Assembly (NCBI GenBank): GCA_050294475.1
Contig: JBNKOE010000011.1
Location: 1 to 64,000 of the forward strand
Source: Thalassobellus sp050294475
GTDB lineage: Bacteria; Bacteroidota; Bacteroidia; Flavobacteriales; Flavobacteriaceae
Reading direction: 5' to 3'
DNA length: 64,000 nucleotides
Shown: positions 41,162 through 50,404 of the stretch, piece by piece
Position numbering within the stretch: the stretch's first letter is position 1
Layout: each line of letters begins with the position of its first letter
Notes under the pieces: model-generated
The model's input: the letters and a program-made list of their open reading frames with translations, nothing else
The model's database searches: none
Told to the model about the DNA's origin: nothing
Program-made: the position numbers and the translations under genes

Positions 41162-41842
41162 ATGATTAAGATAAAAGAACAGGAAGGGTTATTCAAAAAC
41201 ATTTCTTTATTAGGCATATTATTACCAACTATAGCTCAACTATTTAAGATAGAATTAATAATTGCCATTTCACCAATAATTGGATTTCTTTTAATGGCGA
41301 TAGGTTATAAAAGAATGACTTCAATAATTTATCCATTAATTTTGGTACTGATATTATATCAAGGTTATAGTTTTAAGGTTCCTACTGATTATTTAAAATA
41401 TACATTAATGGGACTTCTTTTATATAAGACTCTTTTTACTTTAATTAAAAGAATTAAAATCCCCAAAAGCGAATGGTTTATACTGTCTTACTTATTATTA
41501 TTTACAGGAATTTTAATTGGTTGGCGGTTTTTAAACCTAAGAGAGGTTTTAAATCAGAAACTATTTTATATTGTTTCAATGGTAATAGTTTTAGTGTATG
41601 GAATAGGAAGAATTAAATGGAATAGAAAGAACTTTAGTCGAATTTCTCTAGGAATGGGTATTTCTATTTTTATTATTTCCCATATTATAGAAATGCTTGA
41701 TAGGTTATATGATTTGGGAATCCATGAATTATCAGATTTCTCAAGAATTATCTCATTGATTATCATTATGACTTATTGCATCATTTCAATAGTGATTAAT
41801 ATGATTATAAGAAAAACAGCAGGTAACAATAAATATACATAA
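41162..41842 (+). CDS. Multi-helix membrane protein, function unknown
   Basis: A 226-residue integral membrane protein from the ATG at 41162 (MIKIKEQEGLF); a TTG 14 codons earlier is less likely because it would begin inside the hairpin element. About seven hydrophobic helices with short, basic loops; no motif I recognise. It stands between the right hairpin of the QorB island and recQ, so it may be a further accessory gene. No function can be given. Confidence 0.6.
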   Translation: MIKIKEQEGLFKNISLLGILLPTIAQLFKIELIIAISPIIGFLLMAIGYKRMTSIIYPLILVLILYQGYSFKVPTDYLKYTLMGLLLYKTLFTLIKRIKIPKSEWFILSYLLLFTGILIGWRFLNLREVLNQKLFYIVSMVIVLVYGIGRIKWNRKNFSRISLGMGISIFIISHIIEMLDRLYDLGIHELSDFSRIISLIIIMTYCIISIVINMIIRKTAGNNKYT

Positions 41843-41952
41843 TGCGAGGTAAAATGGTAAAAACAAACCTCTCATAACAAAACTACATTTTGAAAAAAAT
41901 AAACTAGCAAACACCTCAGTTTTAGACTATTTGCAGAAAGATTACAACATCA

Positions 41953-44157
41953 TTAGTTTGCTACTTCACTAATAAACTTAATACGGTATAAACGAAGTTC
42001 TTCATCATCATAATCGCCATCAAACTCTTCTATAGCAGCTTCAATACTATCAGACTCAGACTCCATAAAATAATCATGAATTTCTTCTTGTTGGTCTTCA
42101 TCTAGAATATCTTGAATCCAATAATCTATATTTAATTTTGTTCCAGAATAAACAATAACTTCCATTTCTTTAATAAAATCTTCCATAGACATCCCTTTAG
42201 AAGATGCAATATCATCTAATGGTAATTTTCTATCTATATTTTGAATGATATATAGTTTATTAGCAGAATTACTTCCTGTAGATTTTACAACTAAATCATC
42301 TGGACGAATAATATCATTTTCATCAACATAGCTTGAAATTAAAGCAACAAAATCTTTACCATACTTTTTTGCTTTACCATCACCAACACCATGTACATTA
42401 GCCAACTCTGAAAGATTAATTGGATATTTTAAAGACATATCTTCTAACGAAGGATCTTGAAAAATAACAAACGGCGGAACGCCTAGTTTCTTTGCGTTTT
42501 TTTTACGTAAATCCTTAAGCATGCCCATTAAAACGGCATCGGCTACGGCGCCACTTCCCTTAGAAGCAGTTATAACACTGCCATCTTCTTGTTCGCCTTC
42601 AAAAACATGATCTTCAGTCATCATAAATGACTTTGGATTTTTTATAAAGTCTTTTCCAGATTCATGCAATTTAATAACACCATAGGTTTCTATATCTTTT
42701 TTAAGATAGCCAGCAACCAAAACTTGCCTTAATAATGCCATCCAATATTTATTATCTTTTCCCTTACCCTTTCCGAAAAAAGGTTGCTCATTAGTTTTAT
42801 GAGAATTAATTAATGCATTTTCTTTACCTATTATAACACTAACTAAATCTTTAGATTTATACTTCTCATTTGTATTTTGAATGATTTCTAATAAAAGTTG
42901 TACATCATCTTGAGCTTCGTGTTGTTTTTTAGGATGACGGACATTATCATCCATATCGCCTCCTTCACCTGTTTCATTATCAAACGCTTCACCAAAATAA
43001 TGTAGAATAAATTTACGTCTAGATATTGATGTTTCGGCAAATGCAACAACTTCTTGTAACAACGCTTGACCTATTTCTTGTTCTGCTACAGGTTTGCCAG
43101 ACATAAATTTTTCTAACTTTTCAATATCCTTATAAGCATAATACGCTAAACAGTGACCTTCTCCTCCATCGCGTCCTGCTCTTCCTGTTTCTTGATAGTA
43201 GCTTTCAATGCTTTTAGGAATATCATGATGAATTACAAAACGAACATCGGGTTTATCTATTCCCATACCAAATGCAATGGTAGCAACCACAACATCTACA
43301 TCTTCCATAAGGAATTTATCTTGATGACTTGATCTTGTTTTAGCATCTAATCCGGCATGATACGGTACTGCTTTTACACCATTAACCTGTAATACTTGAG
43401 CTAATTCTTCAACACGTTTTCTGCTTAAGCAATAAACAATTCCAGATTTACCTTCATTTTGTTTAATAAAACGAATTATATCAGCATCAACATTTTTTGT
43501 TTTTGGACGTACTTCATAATATAAATTAGGTCTGTTAAAAGAAGCTTTAAATGTTTTTGCTCCGGTAATACCTAAGTTTTTTATAATATCTTCTTGTACT
43601 TTTGGAGTTGCTGTGGCTGTTAATCCTATAATAGGAATATTATCGCCTATACGCTTTATAATATGACGTAAATTCCTGTACTCTGGCCTAAAATCGTGTC
43701 CCCACTCACTAATACAATGCGCTTCATCTATTGCTAAAAAAGATACTTTTACTGAACGTAAAAACTCAACATTCTCTTCTTTTGTAAGCGATTCTGGAGC
43801 CACATAAAGTAACTTTGTTACACCGTTTACAATATCTTCTTTTACACGCTTAACTTCTGTTTTGTTTAATGAAGAATTTAATACATGCGCTATACCTTCT
43901 TCATTTGAAATACCTCTAATAGCATCAACTTGATTTTTCATTAAAGCTATTAAAGGAGATACTACTATGGCTGTGCCTTCTTGCATTAACGCTGGTAATT
44001 GATAACAAAGTGACTTACCGCCACCTGTTGGCATTATTACAAACGTATGGTTTTTAGACATGATACTTTCAACAACACCTTCTTGAAGACCTTTGAATTT
44101 ATTAAATCCAAAATATTTTTTTAATGCAGACTGCAAATCACTTTTTGCTATTGACAT
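41953..44157 (-). CDS. recQ: ATP-dependent DNA helicase RecQ, zinc site degenerate
   Basis: A 3'-5' helicase of recombination and fork repair, 734 residues. The helicase core has GGGKSLCYQLPAL, DEAHCISEWGHDFRP, TATATPKVQ and the RecQ-specific QETGRAGRDG. RQC and HRDC regions follow (LSELANVHGVGDGKAKKYG), with an acidic C-terminal tail. The four zinc cysteines of the RecQ zinc motif are missing: SRRKFILHYFGE has Ser for Cys, and the following CxxCxxC is replaced by TGEGGDMDD. I believe this is usual for the long Flavobacteriia form. Single gene, divergent from kpsF. Confidence 0.94.
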   Translation of the reverse strand: MSIAKSDLQSALKKYFGFNKFKGLQEGVVESIMSKNHTFVIMPTGGGKSLCYQLPALMQEGTAIVVSPLIALMKNQVDAIRGISNEEGIAHVLNSSLNKTEVKRVKEDIVNGVTKLLYVAPESLTKEENVEFLRSVKVSFLAIDEAHCISEWGHDFRPEYRNLRHIIKRIGDNIPIIGLTATATPKVQEDIIKNLGITGAKTFKASFNRPNLYYEVRPKTKNVDADIIRFIKQNEGKSGIVYCLSRKRVEELAQVLQVNGVKAVPYHAGLDAKTRSSHQDKFLMEDVDVVVATIAFGMGIDKPDVRFVIHHDIPKSIESYYQETGRAGRDGGEGHCLAYYAYKDIEKLEKFMSGKPVAEQEIGQALLQEVVAFAETSISRRKFILHYFGEAFDNETGEGGDMDDNVRHPKKQHEAQDDVQLLLEIIQNTNEKYKSKDLVSVIIGKENALINSHKTNEQPFFGKGKGKDNKYWMALLRQVLVAGYLKKDIETYGVIKLHESGKDFIKNPKSFMMTEDHVFEGEQEDGSVITASKGSGAVADAVLMGMLKDLRKKNAKKLGVPPFVIFQDPSLEDMSLKYPINLSELANVHGVGDGKAKKYGKDFVALISSYVDENDIIRPDDLVVKSTGSNSANKLYIIQNIDRKLPLDDIASSKGMSMEDFIKEMEVIVYSGTKLNIDYWIQDILDEDQQEEIHDYFMESESDSIEAAIEEFDGDYDDEELRLYRIKFISEVAN

Positions 44158-44263
44158 GAATTTTATAAAAATTTATTTCTACTAGTTTAATACACCTAAA
44201 ATAAGTCGATTTTTCAATAACTAATTTATTAATGTATTTCGAGAACCCTCATATTTTTTTCGT

Positions 44264-44279
44264 TAGTTTTGTAACAAAA
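44264..44279 (+). promoter_or_regulatory. Candidate promoter box and palindrome before kpsF
   Basis: TAGTTTTG (44264-44271) matches TAnnTTTG. It overlaps a perfect palindrome, TTTTGT-A-ACAAAA (44267-44279), which could be an operator on the promoter. It is about 90 bases before the kpsF start. Confidence 0.35.
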
Positions 44280-44366
44280 TTTCAAATTACAATAAAAATT
44301 TAATTTGACTAACATTTAAAGATAATAAAATCTTTAAAAGCATCAACAATTATAAAATAATAAATT

Positions 44367-45332
44367 TTGAACAGCAAAAATTCCATTATTAAAATCGCTA
44401 AGCAAACTATTGAAATGGAAAGCAAAGCCATTTTAAATTTATCTGGTTTAATAAATAATGATTTTGCAGATGCTGTAAACCTTATTTACAATTCTAAAGG
44501 TCGGGTTATAATTACTGGTATTGGTAAAAGTGCCATTATTGCAAACAAAATTGTTGCCACTTTAAATTCTACCGGAACGCCTTCTGTTTTTATGCATGCT
44601 GCCGAAGCAATTCACGGCGATTTAGGACTTATTCTTAAAGATGATGTTGTTATTTGCATATCTAACAGTGGCAACACACCAGAGATAAAAGTACTTATTC
44701 CTTTAATAAAAAGAGCTAACAACAAAATTATTGCTATTACAGGTAACTCGAAATCTTTTCTTGGAGAAGAAGCCGATTTTACTTTAAATTCTTATGTTGA
44801 AAAAGAAGCTTGTCCAAATAATTTAGCTCCAACTTCTAGTACTACCGCACAATTAGTTATTGGTGATGCGCTTGCAGTTTGTTTATTAGAAATTCGTGGA
44901 TTTTCAAGTAACGATTTTGCAAAATACCATCCAGGTGGTGCATTAGGAAAAAAACTCTATTTACGTGTTAAAGATATTTCTTCTGTAAATGAAAAACCAA
45001 GTGTAAACTTGAGTACCAGTATAAAAGATGTTATTATAGAAATAACAAAAAAAAGACTTGGGGTTACTGCTGTTACTGAAGATGAAAAAATTGTTGGGAT
45101 AATTACTGATGGTGATTTACGTAGAATGCTTACTAAAGTTGATGATTTCTCTAAACTATCAGCCAAAGATATTATGGGTACCAACCCAAAACGTATTGAA
45201 GCTAATTCTATGGCTGTTGATGCTTTAGAAATTATGGAGGTTAACGATATTTCTCAAATTTTAGTTGAAGACAATGGCAAATACGCTGGTGTTGTTCACC
45301 TACACGATTTAATAAAAGAAGGTATTATATAA
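44367..45332 (+). CDS. kdsD: Arabinose-5-phosphate isomerase, KpsF/GutQ/KdsD type
   Basis: It converts ribulose-5-phosphate to arabinose-5-phosphate, the precursor of Kdo in lipopolysaccharide. The 321-residue protein has the SIS domain (about 30-170; TGIGKSAIIANK, SNSGNTPEI, PTSSTTAQL, KYHPGGALGKKL) and a pair of CBS domains (about 205-321). The start is TTG (MNSKNSIIKIAKQTIE). Its stop overlaps the tatC start (TAATG). With lptB two genes on, the group serves the outer membrane. Confidence 0.93.
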   Translation: MNSKNSIIKIAKQTIEMESKAILNLSGLINNDFADAVNLIYNSKGRVIITGIGKSAIIANKIVATLNSTGTPSVFMHAAEAIHGDLGLILKDDVVICISNSGNTPEIKVLIPLIKRANNKIIAITGNSKSFLGEEADFTLNSYVEKEACPNNLAPTSSTTAQLVIGDALAVCLLEIRGFSSNDFAKYHPGGALGKKLYLRVKDISSVNEKPSVNLSTSIKDVIIEITKKRLGVTAVTEDEKIVGIITDGDLRRMLTKVDDFSKLSAKDIMGTNPKRIEANSMAVDALEIMEVNDISQILVEDNGKYAGVVHLHDLIKEGII

Positions 45333-46159
45333 TGGCGAAAAAAGATATAAATGAGATGTCTTTTCTAGATCATCTCGAAGATTTACGCTGGCATCTAATT
45401 AGAATCTGTTTAGCAGTTATCATTGTAGCAACTTTTGCTTTTATTTTTAGCAGATTTATTTTTGATGATATTATTTTTGCGCCATTAGACATGGATTTTC
45501 CTACCTATAGATTTTTATGTGAATCTGGGAGGTTGTTAAATGTGGAAACCACATTTTGTAATGACAAATTACCTATGATACTTCAAAATAGAAACATGGC
45601 AGGACAGTTTTCTGCAGATATATGGACAGCTATTTTAGGTGGTTTTATTATTTCATTTCCATACGTTATTTATCAACTATGGAGTTTTATTAGTCCTGGT
45701 CTACATAGTAACGAACGCAAACATTCTAGAGGTTTCATCATTATTTGCTCACTTTTATTCTTTTTGGGTTCTTTATTTGGCTATTATATTATTACACCGC
45801 TTTCAATTAACTTTTTAGCGAATTACAGCATCTCTGCCAAAGTAGACAATCAAATAGATATAAGTTCCATTATTGGCTTAGTAAGAGCTTCTGTTTTAGC
45901 TTCAGGTTTAATTTTCGAATTACCAATAGTTATTTATTTCCTTACTAAAATTGGATTAGTAACACCTCAAATTTTACGTAAATACCGAAAATTTGCATTA
46001 GTTGGTGTGCTAATTCTATCTGCAATTATTACTCCTCCAGATATTGCAAGTCAGGTTATTGTTGCAATTCCTATTCTTATTCTATATCAAGTAAGTATTT
46101 ATATTTCTAAAATTGTAATTAGAAATCAAAAAAGAAAAGAAAAACAAAGTATAAATTAA
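45332..46159 (+). CDS. tatC: Twin-arginine translocase subunit TatC
   Basis: It recognises Tat signals at the inner membrane. The 275-residue protein starts with EMSFLDHLEDLRWHLIRI, the conserved TatC N-terminus with the signal-binding Glu residues, and has six membrane helices, with SFPYVIYQLWSFISPGLHSNERK and ITPPDIASQV in the expected loops. Normal length. It overlaps kdsD by a base or so. The exported phosphatase at 8.9 kb has a likely Tat signal and may be a client. Confidence 0.95.
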   Translation: MAKKDINEMSFLDHLEDLRWHLIRICLAVIIVATFAFIFSRFIFDDIIFAPLDMDFPTYRFLCESGRLLNVETTFCNDKLPMILQNRNMAGQFSADIWTAILGGFIISFPYVIYQLWSFISPGLHSNERKHSRGFIIICSLLFFLGSLFGYYIITPLSINFLANYSISAKVDNQIDISSIIGLVRASVLASGLIFELPIVIYFLTKIGLVTPQILRKYRKFALVGVLILSAIITPPDIASQVIVAIPILILYQVSIYISKIVIRNQKRKEKQSIN

Positions 46160-46218
46160 ACCATCTTGCTACAATAGTGTATATGATTTTACTATTTTTA
46201 GCGTTCAGTATATAAAAT

Positions 46219-46959
46219 ATGATTTTAAAAGCCGAAAATTTAATGAAGTCCTACAGCGGACGAAAAGTTGTAAAAGATGTTTCTCTTGAAGTAAAACAAG
46301 GAGAAATTGTTGGTCTTTTAGGCCCTAATGGTGCAGGTAAAACAACATCATTTTACATGATTGTTGGGTTAATTAAACCAAATGGTGGTCATATTTTTTT
46401 AGATAATACCGAAATTACTAAATATCCTATGTACAAACGTGCACAAAATGGTATTGGTTATTTGGCACAAGAAGCATCGGTTTTTAGAAAATTAAGTATT
46501 GAAGATAATATTTTAAGCGTGCTACAGCTTACTAAACTTAGTAAAAAAGAGCAACAATATAAAATGGAATCGCTTATTGAAGAATTTGGTTTAGGCCATA
46601 TTCGAAAAAGTAGAGGTGATTTATTATCGGGTGGTGAACGCCGACGTACCGAAATTGCTCGTGCTTTAGCAACCGACCCTAGTTTCATCTTACTTGATGA
46701 ACCTTTTGCAGGTGTAGATCCTGTTGCTGTTGAAGATATCCAGCGTATTGTAGCGCAACTTACCAAAAAAAATATTGGTATTCTAATAACAGACCATAAT
46801 GTACAAGAAACCTTAGCTATTACTGACAGAACCTATCTTATGTTTGAAGGTAGTATTCTTAAAGCTGGAAAACCTGAAGAATTAGCAGATGATGAAATGG
46901 TACGTAAAGTATATTTAGGTCAGAATTTCGAGCTACGTAAAAAGAAGATACGCGACTAA
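46219..46959 (+). CDS. lptB: Lipopolysaccharide export ATPase LptB
   Basis: The ATPase of LptB2FG, which extracts lipopolysaccharide from the inner membrane. The 246-residue ABC protein has Walker A GPNGAGKTT (about 35-43), LAQEASVFRKLSIEDN after the Q-loop, signature LSGGERRRTEIARAL, Walker B FILLDEPFAGVDP and the terminal LGQNFEL typical of LptB. Third gene of the kdsD-tatC-lptB group. Confidence 0.95.
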   Translation: MILKAENLMKSYSGRKVVKDVSLEVKQGEIVGLLGPNGAGKTTSFYMIVGLIKPNGGHIFLDNTEITKYPMYKRAQNGIGYLAQEASVFRKLSIEDNILSVLQLTKLSKKEQQYKMESLIEEFGLGHIRKSRGDLLSGGERRRTEIARALATDPSFILLDEPFAGVDPVAVEDIQRIVAQLTKKNIGILITDHNVQETLAITDRTYLMFEGSILKAGKPEELADDEMVRKVYLGQNFELRKKKIRD

Positions 46960-46978
46960 AACTTATATTATTTCTTAT

Positions 46979-47023
46979 AAAACTTGTCTTTCTTATATGT
47001 TATCTAAAGAAATGACAAGTTTT
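46979..47023. terminator. Hairpin terminator between lptB and the LURP-one gene
   Basis: AAAACTTGTC (46979-46988) and GACAAGTTTT (47014-47023) pair perfectly, with further TTCTT/AAGAA pairing inside. It may end both convergent genes. Confidence 0.6.
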
Positions 47024-47030
47024 AGAAATA

Positions 47031-47627
47031 TTAACCTCTTCTTCTTTCTAAAAGAACCATCATCATAAACCCTAAAACAATACGTTCTTCATCATCAGAA
47101 TCGATATCATTAAGTTTTGATAATTCAAATTTTCTTCCAAAAAAAGAAGCTTCTTTTTTCAACTTTACTATAGGTTTATTATTTAAATCAAGTACACTAT
47201 AGCTAGGGTTAAAAAGGTATCCAGTAAAAAAACCTAAAATTGGAATTTCTCCAATTAAAGAATCAAGTACTTTAACCCAAGGATTATCTTCTCTAATATG
47301 ATATTGAAGTTTTTGATGCTGATCTATTAATTCATACTCTGCTTTCCAAATAGATTTCCACCCTTTTCTTGCTATTTTCCCTATTTCTTTTCCTCCTTTA
47401 TCTTTTATACTATACGCTGCTGAAAAATCAATCCATCTGTCGGCTTGAATTCTATAATTTATATGTTGCTTACTTTCGTCATTATAAACAAGAACATCTT
47501 CTTTAAACTTAAACATTTTCTGCTTTACAAAAGCTATTGTTTTTCCTAAAGAATCTTTTGCTGTAAAATCGTTAGCTAACGTTCCAATATTAAATTTAAA
47601 ATTTACTGGATATTTAATGTCTTGCAT
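47031..47627 (-). CDS. LURP-one-related / scramblase-like protein
   Basis: A 198-residue protein with the tubby-like beta-barrel pattern of LURP-one/scramblase-related proteins: repeated strands carrying ...DSLGKTIAFVKQK, YSIKDKGGKEIGKIARKGWKSIWKAEYEL and YSVLDLNNKPIVKLKKE. The segment around DSLIGEIPILGFFTGYLFNPSYSV is hydrophobic. The family may bind phospholipid; activity is unproven. It follows the TerC gene on the same strand. Confidence 0.7.
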   Translation of the reverse strand: MQDIKYPVNFKFNIGTLANDFTAKDSLGKTIAFVKQKMFKFKEDVLVYNDESKQHINYRIQADRWIDFSAAYSIKDKGGKEIGKIARKGWKSIWKAEYELIDQHQKLQYHIREDNPWVKVLDSLIGEIPILGFFTGYLFNPSYSVLDLNNKPIVKLKKEASFFGRKFELSKLNDIDSDDEERIVLGFMMMVLLERRRG

Positions 47628-47649
47628 ATAAACTGAGTTTTTTTTAATG

Positions 47650-48465
47650 TTATGTGTGTGATTCGCTTGAATGCTCTTGTTTAGTTAAAAGCTTTTTTTG
47701 ATATCTGCTTTGAACGATATCTGTAATTACCAAAACAGCTATTACAAAATAGAAAGTTGTTTTACTCATAGATTCTATTGGCTCTCCAAATAATTTTAAA
47801 TGTGCTAAATGCCCTCCTTCTGTTACCAACATAATACCTACAATAAATAAAATAAATAATCCAAGTACTTCGTACATTCTATTTTTAGCTAAAAATTCTG
47901 AAATTTTATCAGCTAAAAACAACATAAGTAAACCACTAATTACTATAGCAATAGCCATAACTATAAAAGCTGTTGTCGTGTTTTCTATTTCACTAGTTAA
48001 ACCAATTGCTGCCAATATAGAATCAAATGAAAACACTAAATTCATTAACACAATACTTACAATTACAGCATTAGAGGTCTTGCTACCTTTTCCTTCATCT
48101 ACTAATACATCATTCAAGCTGTGCTTAGATATCATGTGCCATATCTCTTTTATAGCTGTATAAATAATAAAACCGCCACCAGCTAGTACTATTATGCTAT
48201 GACCATTAAAAGCAAAACTTGCTACGTCTCCAATTTCACCAGATAAAAAGGAAAATGGATCTTGAAAAAAATCAATGATAGAGACTAACACAAATAATAA
48301 AGCAATCCGTAAAGCAATAGCTATAAGAATCCCCACTTTTCTTACTCTTTTTCTATCAAATTCTGCTGCTTTTTTTGATTCTAATGAGATATATAAAAGG
48401 TTATCAAATCCTAAAACAGCTTGTAATAAAACAAGCATAAATAGTGTGAAAATAATTTCTAGCAT
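47650..48465 (-). CDS. TerC-family integral membrane protein
   Basis: A 271-residue protein with seven to eight helices. The conserved acidic residues within helices (LLQAVLGFDNLLYIS near residue 20 and MNLVFSFDSILAAIG near 145) are the TerC signature. Relatives act in metal (Mn) export or tellurite tolerance. No ter operon partners are nearby, so metal homeostasis is the more likely role. Between pssA and the LURP-one gene. Confidence 0.9.
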   Translation of the reverse strand: MLEIIFTLFMLVLLQAVLGFDNLLYISLESKKAAEFDRKRVRKVGILIAIALRIALLFVLVSIIDFFQDPFSFLSGEIGDVASFAFNGHSIIVLAGGGFIIYTAIKEIWHMISKHSLNDVLVDEGKGSKTSNAVIVSIVLMNLVFSFDSILAAIGLTSEIENTTTAFIVMAIAIVISGLLMLFLADKISEFLAKNRMYEVLGLFILFIVGIMLVTEGGHLAHLKLFGEPIESMSKTTFYFVIAVLVITDIVQSRYQKKLLTKQEHSSESHT

Positions 48466-48467
48466 AA

Positions 48468-49196
48468 TTATTTTTTAGAAGTTAAATTGTCTAAAACAGA
48501 CATAAAAATGTATAAAATTATAATTAACGGAATCGCTGTAAATTGTAAAACGATTAACATTACCAAACATAAAATTATAAAAATGTAACGCGTAGCATTT
48601 ACTTTAAAACCCCAATCTTTAAATTTTAATGCAAATAATTTAATATTACTATTTAGTAGCCAACAACTCAATATTGTTACACATATTAAAAACCATTTAT
48701 TAAGAATAATGGTATTTATTACATCGCTATTTTGAAATTCTATTATTAATGGTAATGAAATTATAAGTAGCGTATTTGCAGGTGTTGGCAAACCTTTAAA
48801 ATAACTTTGTTGTTCTGTATCAATATTAAATTTAGCCAATCGATAAGCTGAAGCTAAAGTGATTGACAAACCTAAAAGAGGTAGAATAGGCAATCTAAAG
48901 CCTTCAGATAAATCTGTAACTCCCCAATCGGATTCTACAATTTCTAATAACTTATACATAATAACTCCTGGTACTAATCCGCTTGTAACCATATCAGCTA
49001 AAGAATCTAACTGAACTCCTAATGCACTTTGAACATTTAATTTACGAGCTGCAAAACCATCAAAGAAATCGAAAAAAATACCTAAAAACACAAATAATGA
49101 TGCTGTTACAAAATTGTTATTAACGGCAAAAAGAACAGCAATACATCCACAGAAAAGGTTCAAGAGAGTTAATGCATTCGGAATATATTGCTTCAT
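48468..49196 (-). CDS. pssA: CDP-diacylglycerol-serine O-phosphatidyltransferase
   Basis: It makes phosphatidylserine, the precursor of phosphatidylethanolamine. The 242-residue membrane protein contains the full CDP-alcohol phosphotransferase motif DG-x2-AR-x8-G-x3-D-x3-D (DGFAARKLNVQSALG followed by VQLDSLAD, about residues 46-68) and six to eight helices. The N-terminus (YIPNALTLLNLFCG) is typical of PssA type II. First gene of a leftward trio with TerC and LURP-one. Confidence 0.94.
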   Translation of the reverse strand: MKQYIPNALTLLNLFCGCIAVLFAVNNNFVTASLFVFLGIFFDFFDGFAARKLNVQSALGVQLDSLADMVTSGLVPGVIMYKLLEIVESDWGVTDLSEGFRLPILPLLGLSITLASAYRLAKFNIDTEQQSYFKGLPTPANTLLIISLPLIIEFQNSDVINTIILNKWFLICVTILSCWLLNSNIKLFALKFKDWGFKVNATRYIFIILCLVMLIVLQFTAIPLIIILYIFMSVLDNLTSKK

Positions 49197-49216
49197 ATTT
49201 TAACTTTATATTTTTG

Positions 49217-49249
49217 CAAAAATAATAAACAATTTGCGTCTAAAACAAG
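49217..49249 (-). promoter_or_regulatory. Candidate promoter of pssA
   Basis: Reverse strand CTTG (49246-49249), 21 bases, TATTTTTG (49217-49224); the -7 box is a full match, the -33 has one mismatch. About 20 bases before the pssA start. Confidence 0.45.
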
Positions 49250-49324
49250 TATTAAACAATATCTATTACTATTTGAAGTTTTAAAGATTGTAAATTATGT
49301 GCATCTTTGTAAAAAAAATTACGA

Positions 49325-50395
49325 TTGAAACCTTATATAACGGTATTATTCTTTATAATATCAATGTCTATATTCAGTCAAACCACTAGAAAATATTCTA
49401 ATGAGTTTATGAATATTGGTGTTGATGCTGCAGCTCTTGGTATGAGCAGTGCAGTAACCTCAAATTCTGCCGATGTAAATTCAGGCTATTGGAATCCCGC
49501 AGGTTTATTAAAAATTGAAGACAATCAATTAGCGTTAATGCATTCTAGCTATTTTGCTAATATTGCTAATTATGATTATGCAGCTTACGCTATGCCTTTA
49601 GATGACAGAAGCGCCGTTGGTATATCGTTAATTCGTTTTGCTGTAGATGATATTTTAAACACCACACAGCTTATTGATGAGCAAGGTAATATTAATTATG
49701 ACAGAATTAGCTTATTCTCTACTGCCGATTATGGTTTAACCTTTTCATATGCCAGAAAGCTACCTGTGCAAGGTTTAAATTATGGTGTTAATGCCAAAGT
49801 AATTCGTCGTATTATAGGCGATTTTGCATCTTCTTGGGGCTTTGGTTTAGATTTAGGAATTCAGTTTGAAACTGATAATAATTGGAAATTTGGCGTAATG
49901 GCTCGCGATATTACAACAACTTTTAATGCTTGGGCTATTGATGAAACTGAATTTGCCAAAATACAAAACGCTGTTGAAGGTCAAAACCAAGAACTTCCAG
50001 AAACTACAGAAATTACCATTCCTAAATTACAAATAGGAATTTCTAAATTATTAGATTTTAACTATGATTATACGCTTTTAACATCGGTTAATTTAAATGT
50101 TAGATTCGAAGAAAACAATGATATTATTTCATCCTCTTTTGCTAGTATTAATCCTGCTTTAGGGTTTGAATTTGGATACATAGATATGGTTTACTTACGT
50201 GCAGGAATGGGTAATTTTCAAAATGAATTACAAATAGATAATACCGAGCAATTGAGTTTTCAACCTAGTTTTGGTTTAGGTTTTAAATATAATGGTATTC
50301 AAATAGATTATGCATTTACTGATATTGGCGACCAAAGTGTAGCTTTATATTCAAATGTGTTTTCTTTAAAAGTAGATTTAAGTATCTTTAGGTAA
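49325..50395 (+). CDS. PorV/PorQ-family outer membrane protein
   Basis: A 356-residue outer-membrane beta-barrel with a signal peptide (about 1-18). NIGVDAAALGMSSAVTSNSADVNSGYWNPAGLL (seen in parts at about 31-63) is the PorV/PorQ/FadL-like signature, and aromatic-ended strands run to the end (VDLSIFR). Relatives serve type IX secretion, shuttling or anchoring cargo; which member this is cannot be decided. The start is TTG (MKPYITVLFF). It precedes the DUF4105 gene by 9 bases. Confidence 0.85.
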   Translation: MKPYITVLFFIISMSIFSQTTRKYSNEFMNIGVDAAALGMSSAVTSNSADVNSGYWNPAGLLKIEDNQLALMHSSYFANIANYDYAAYAMPLDDRSAVGISLIRFAVDDILNTTQLIDEQGNINYDRISLFSTADYGLTFSYARKLPVQGLNYGVNAKVIRRIIGDFASSWGFGLDLGIQFETDNNWKFGVMARDITTTFNAWAIDETEFAKIQNAVEGQNQELPETTEITIPKLQIGISKLLDFNYDYTLLTSVNLNVRFEENNDIISSSFASINPALGFEFGYIDMVYLRAGMGNFQNELQIDNTEQLSFQPSFGLGFKYNGIQIDYAFTDIGDQSVALYSNVFSLKVDLSIFR

Positions 50396-50404
50396 TATTT
50401 AATT

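Noticed and set aside
41842..41952. GAGGT...ACCTC repeat after the membrane protein as a terminator
   Set aside because: The arms are only 5 bp with a 16-base loop and no T-run.
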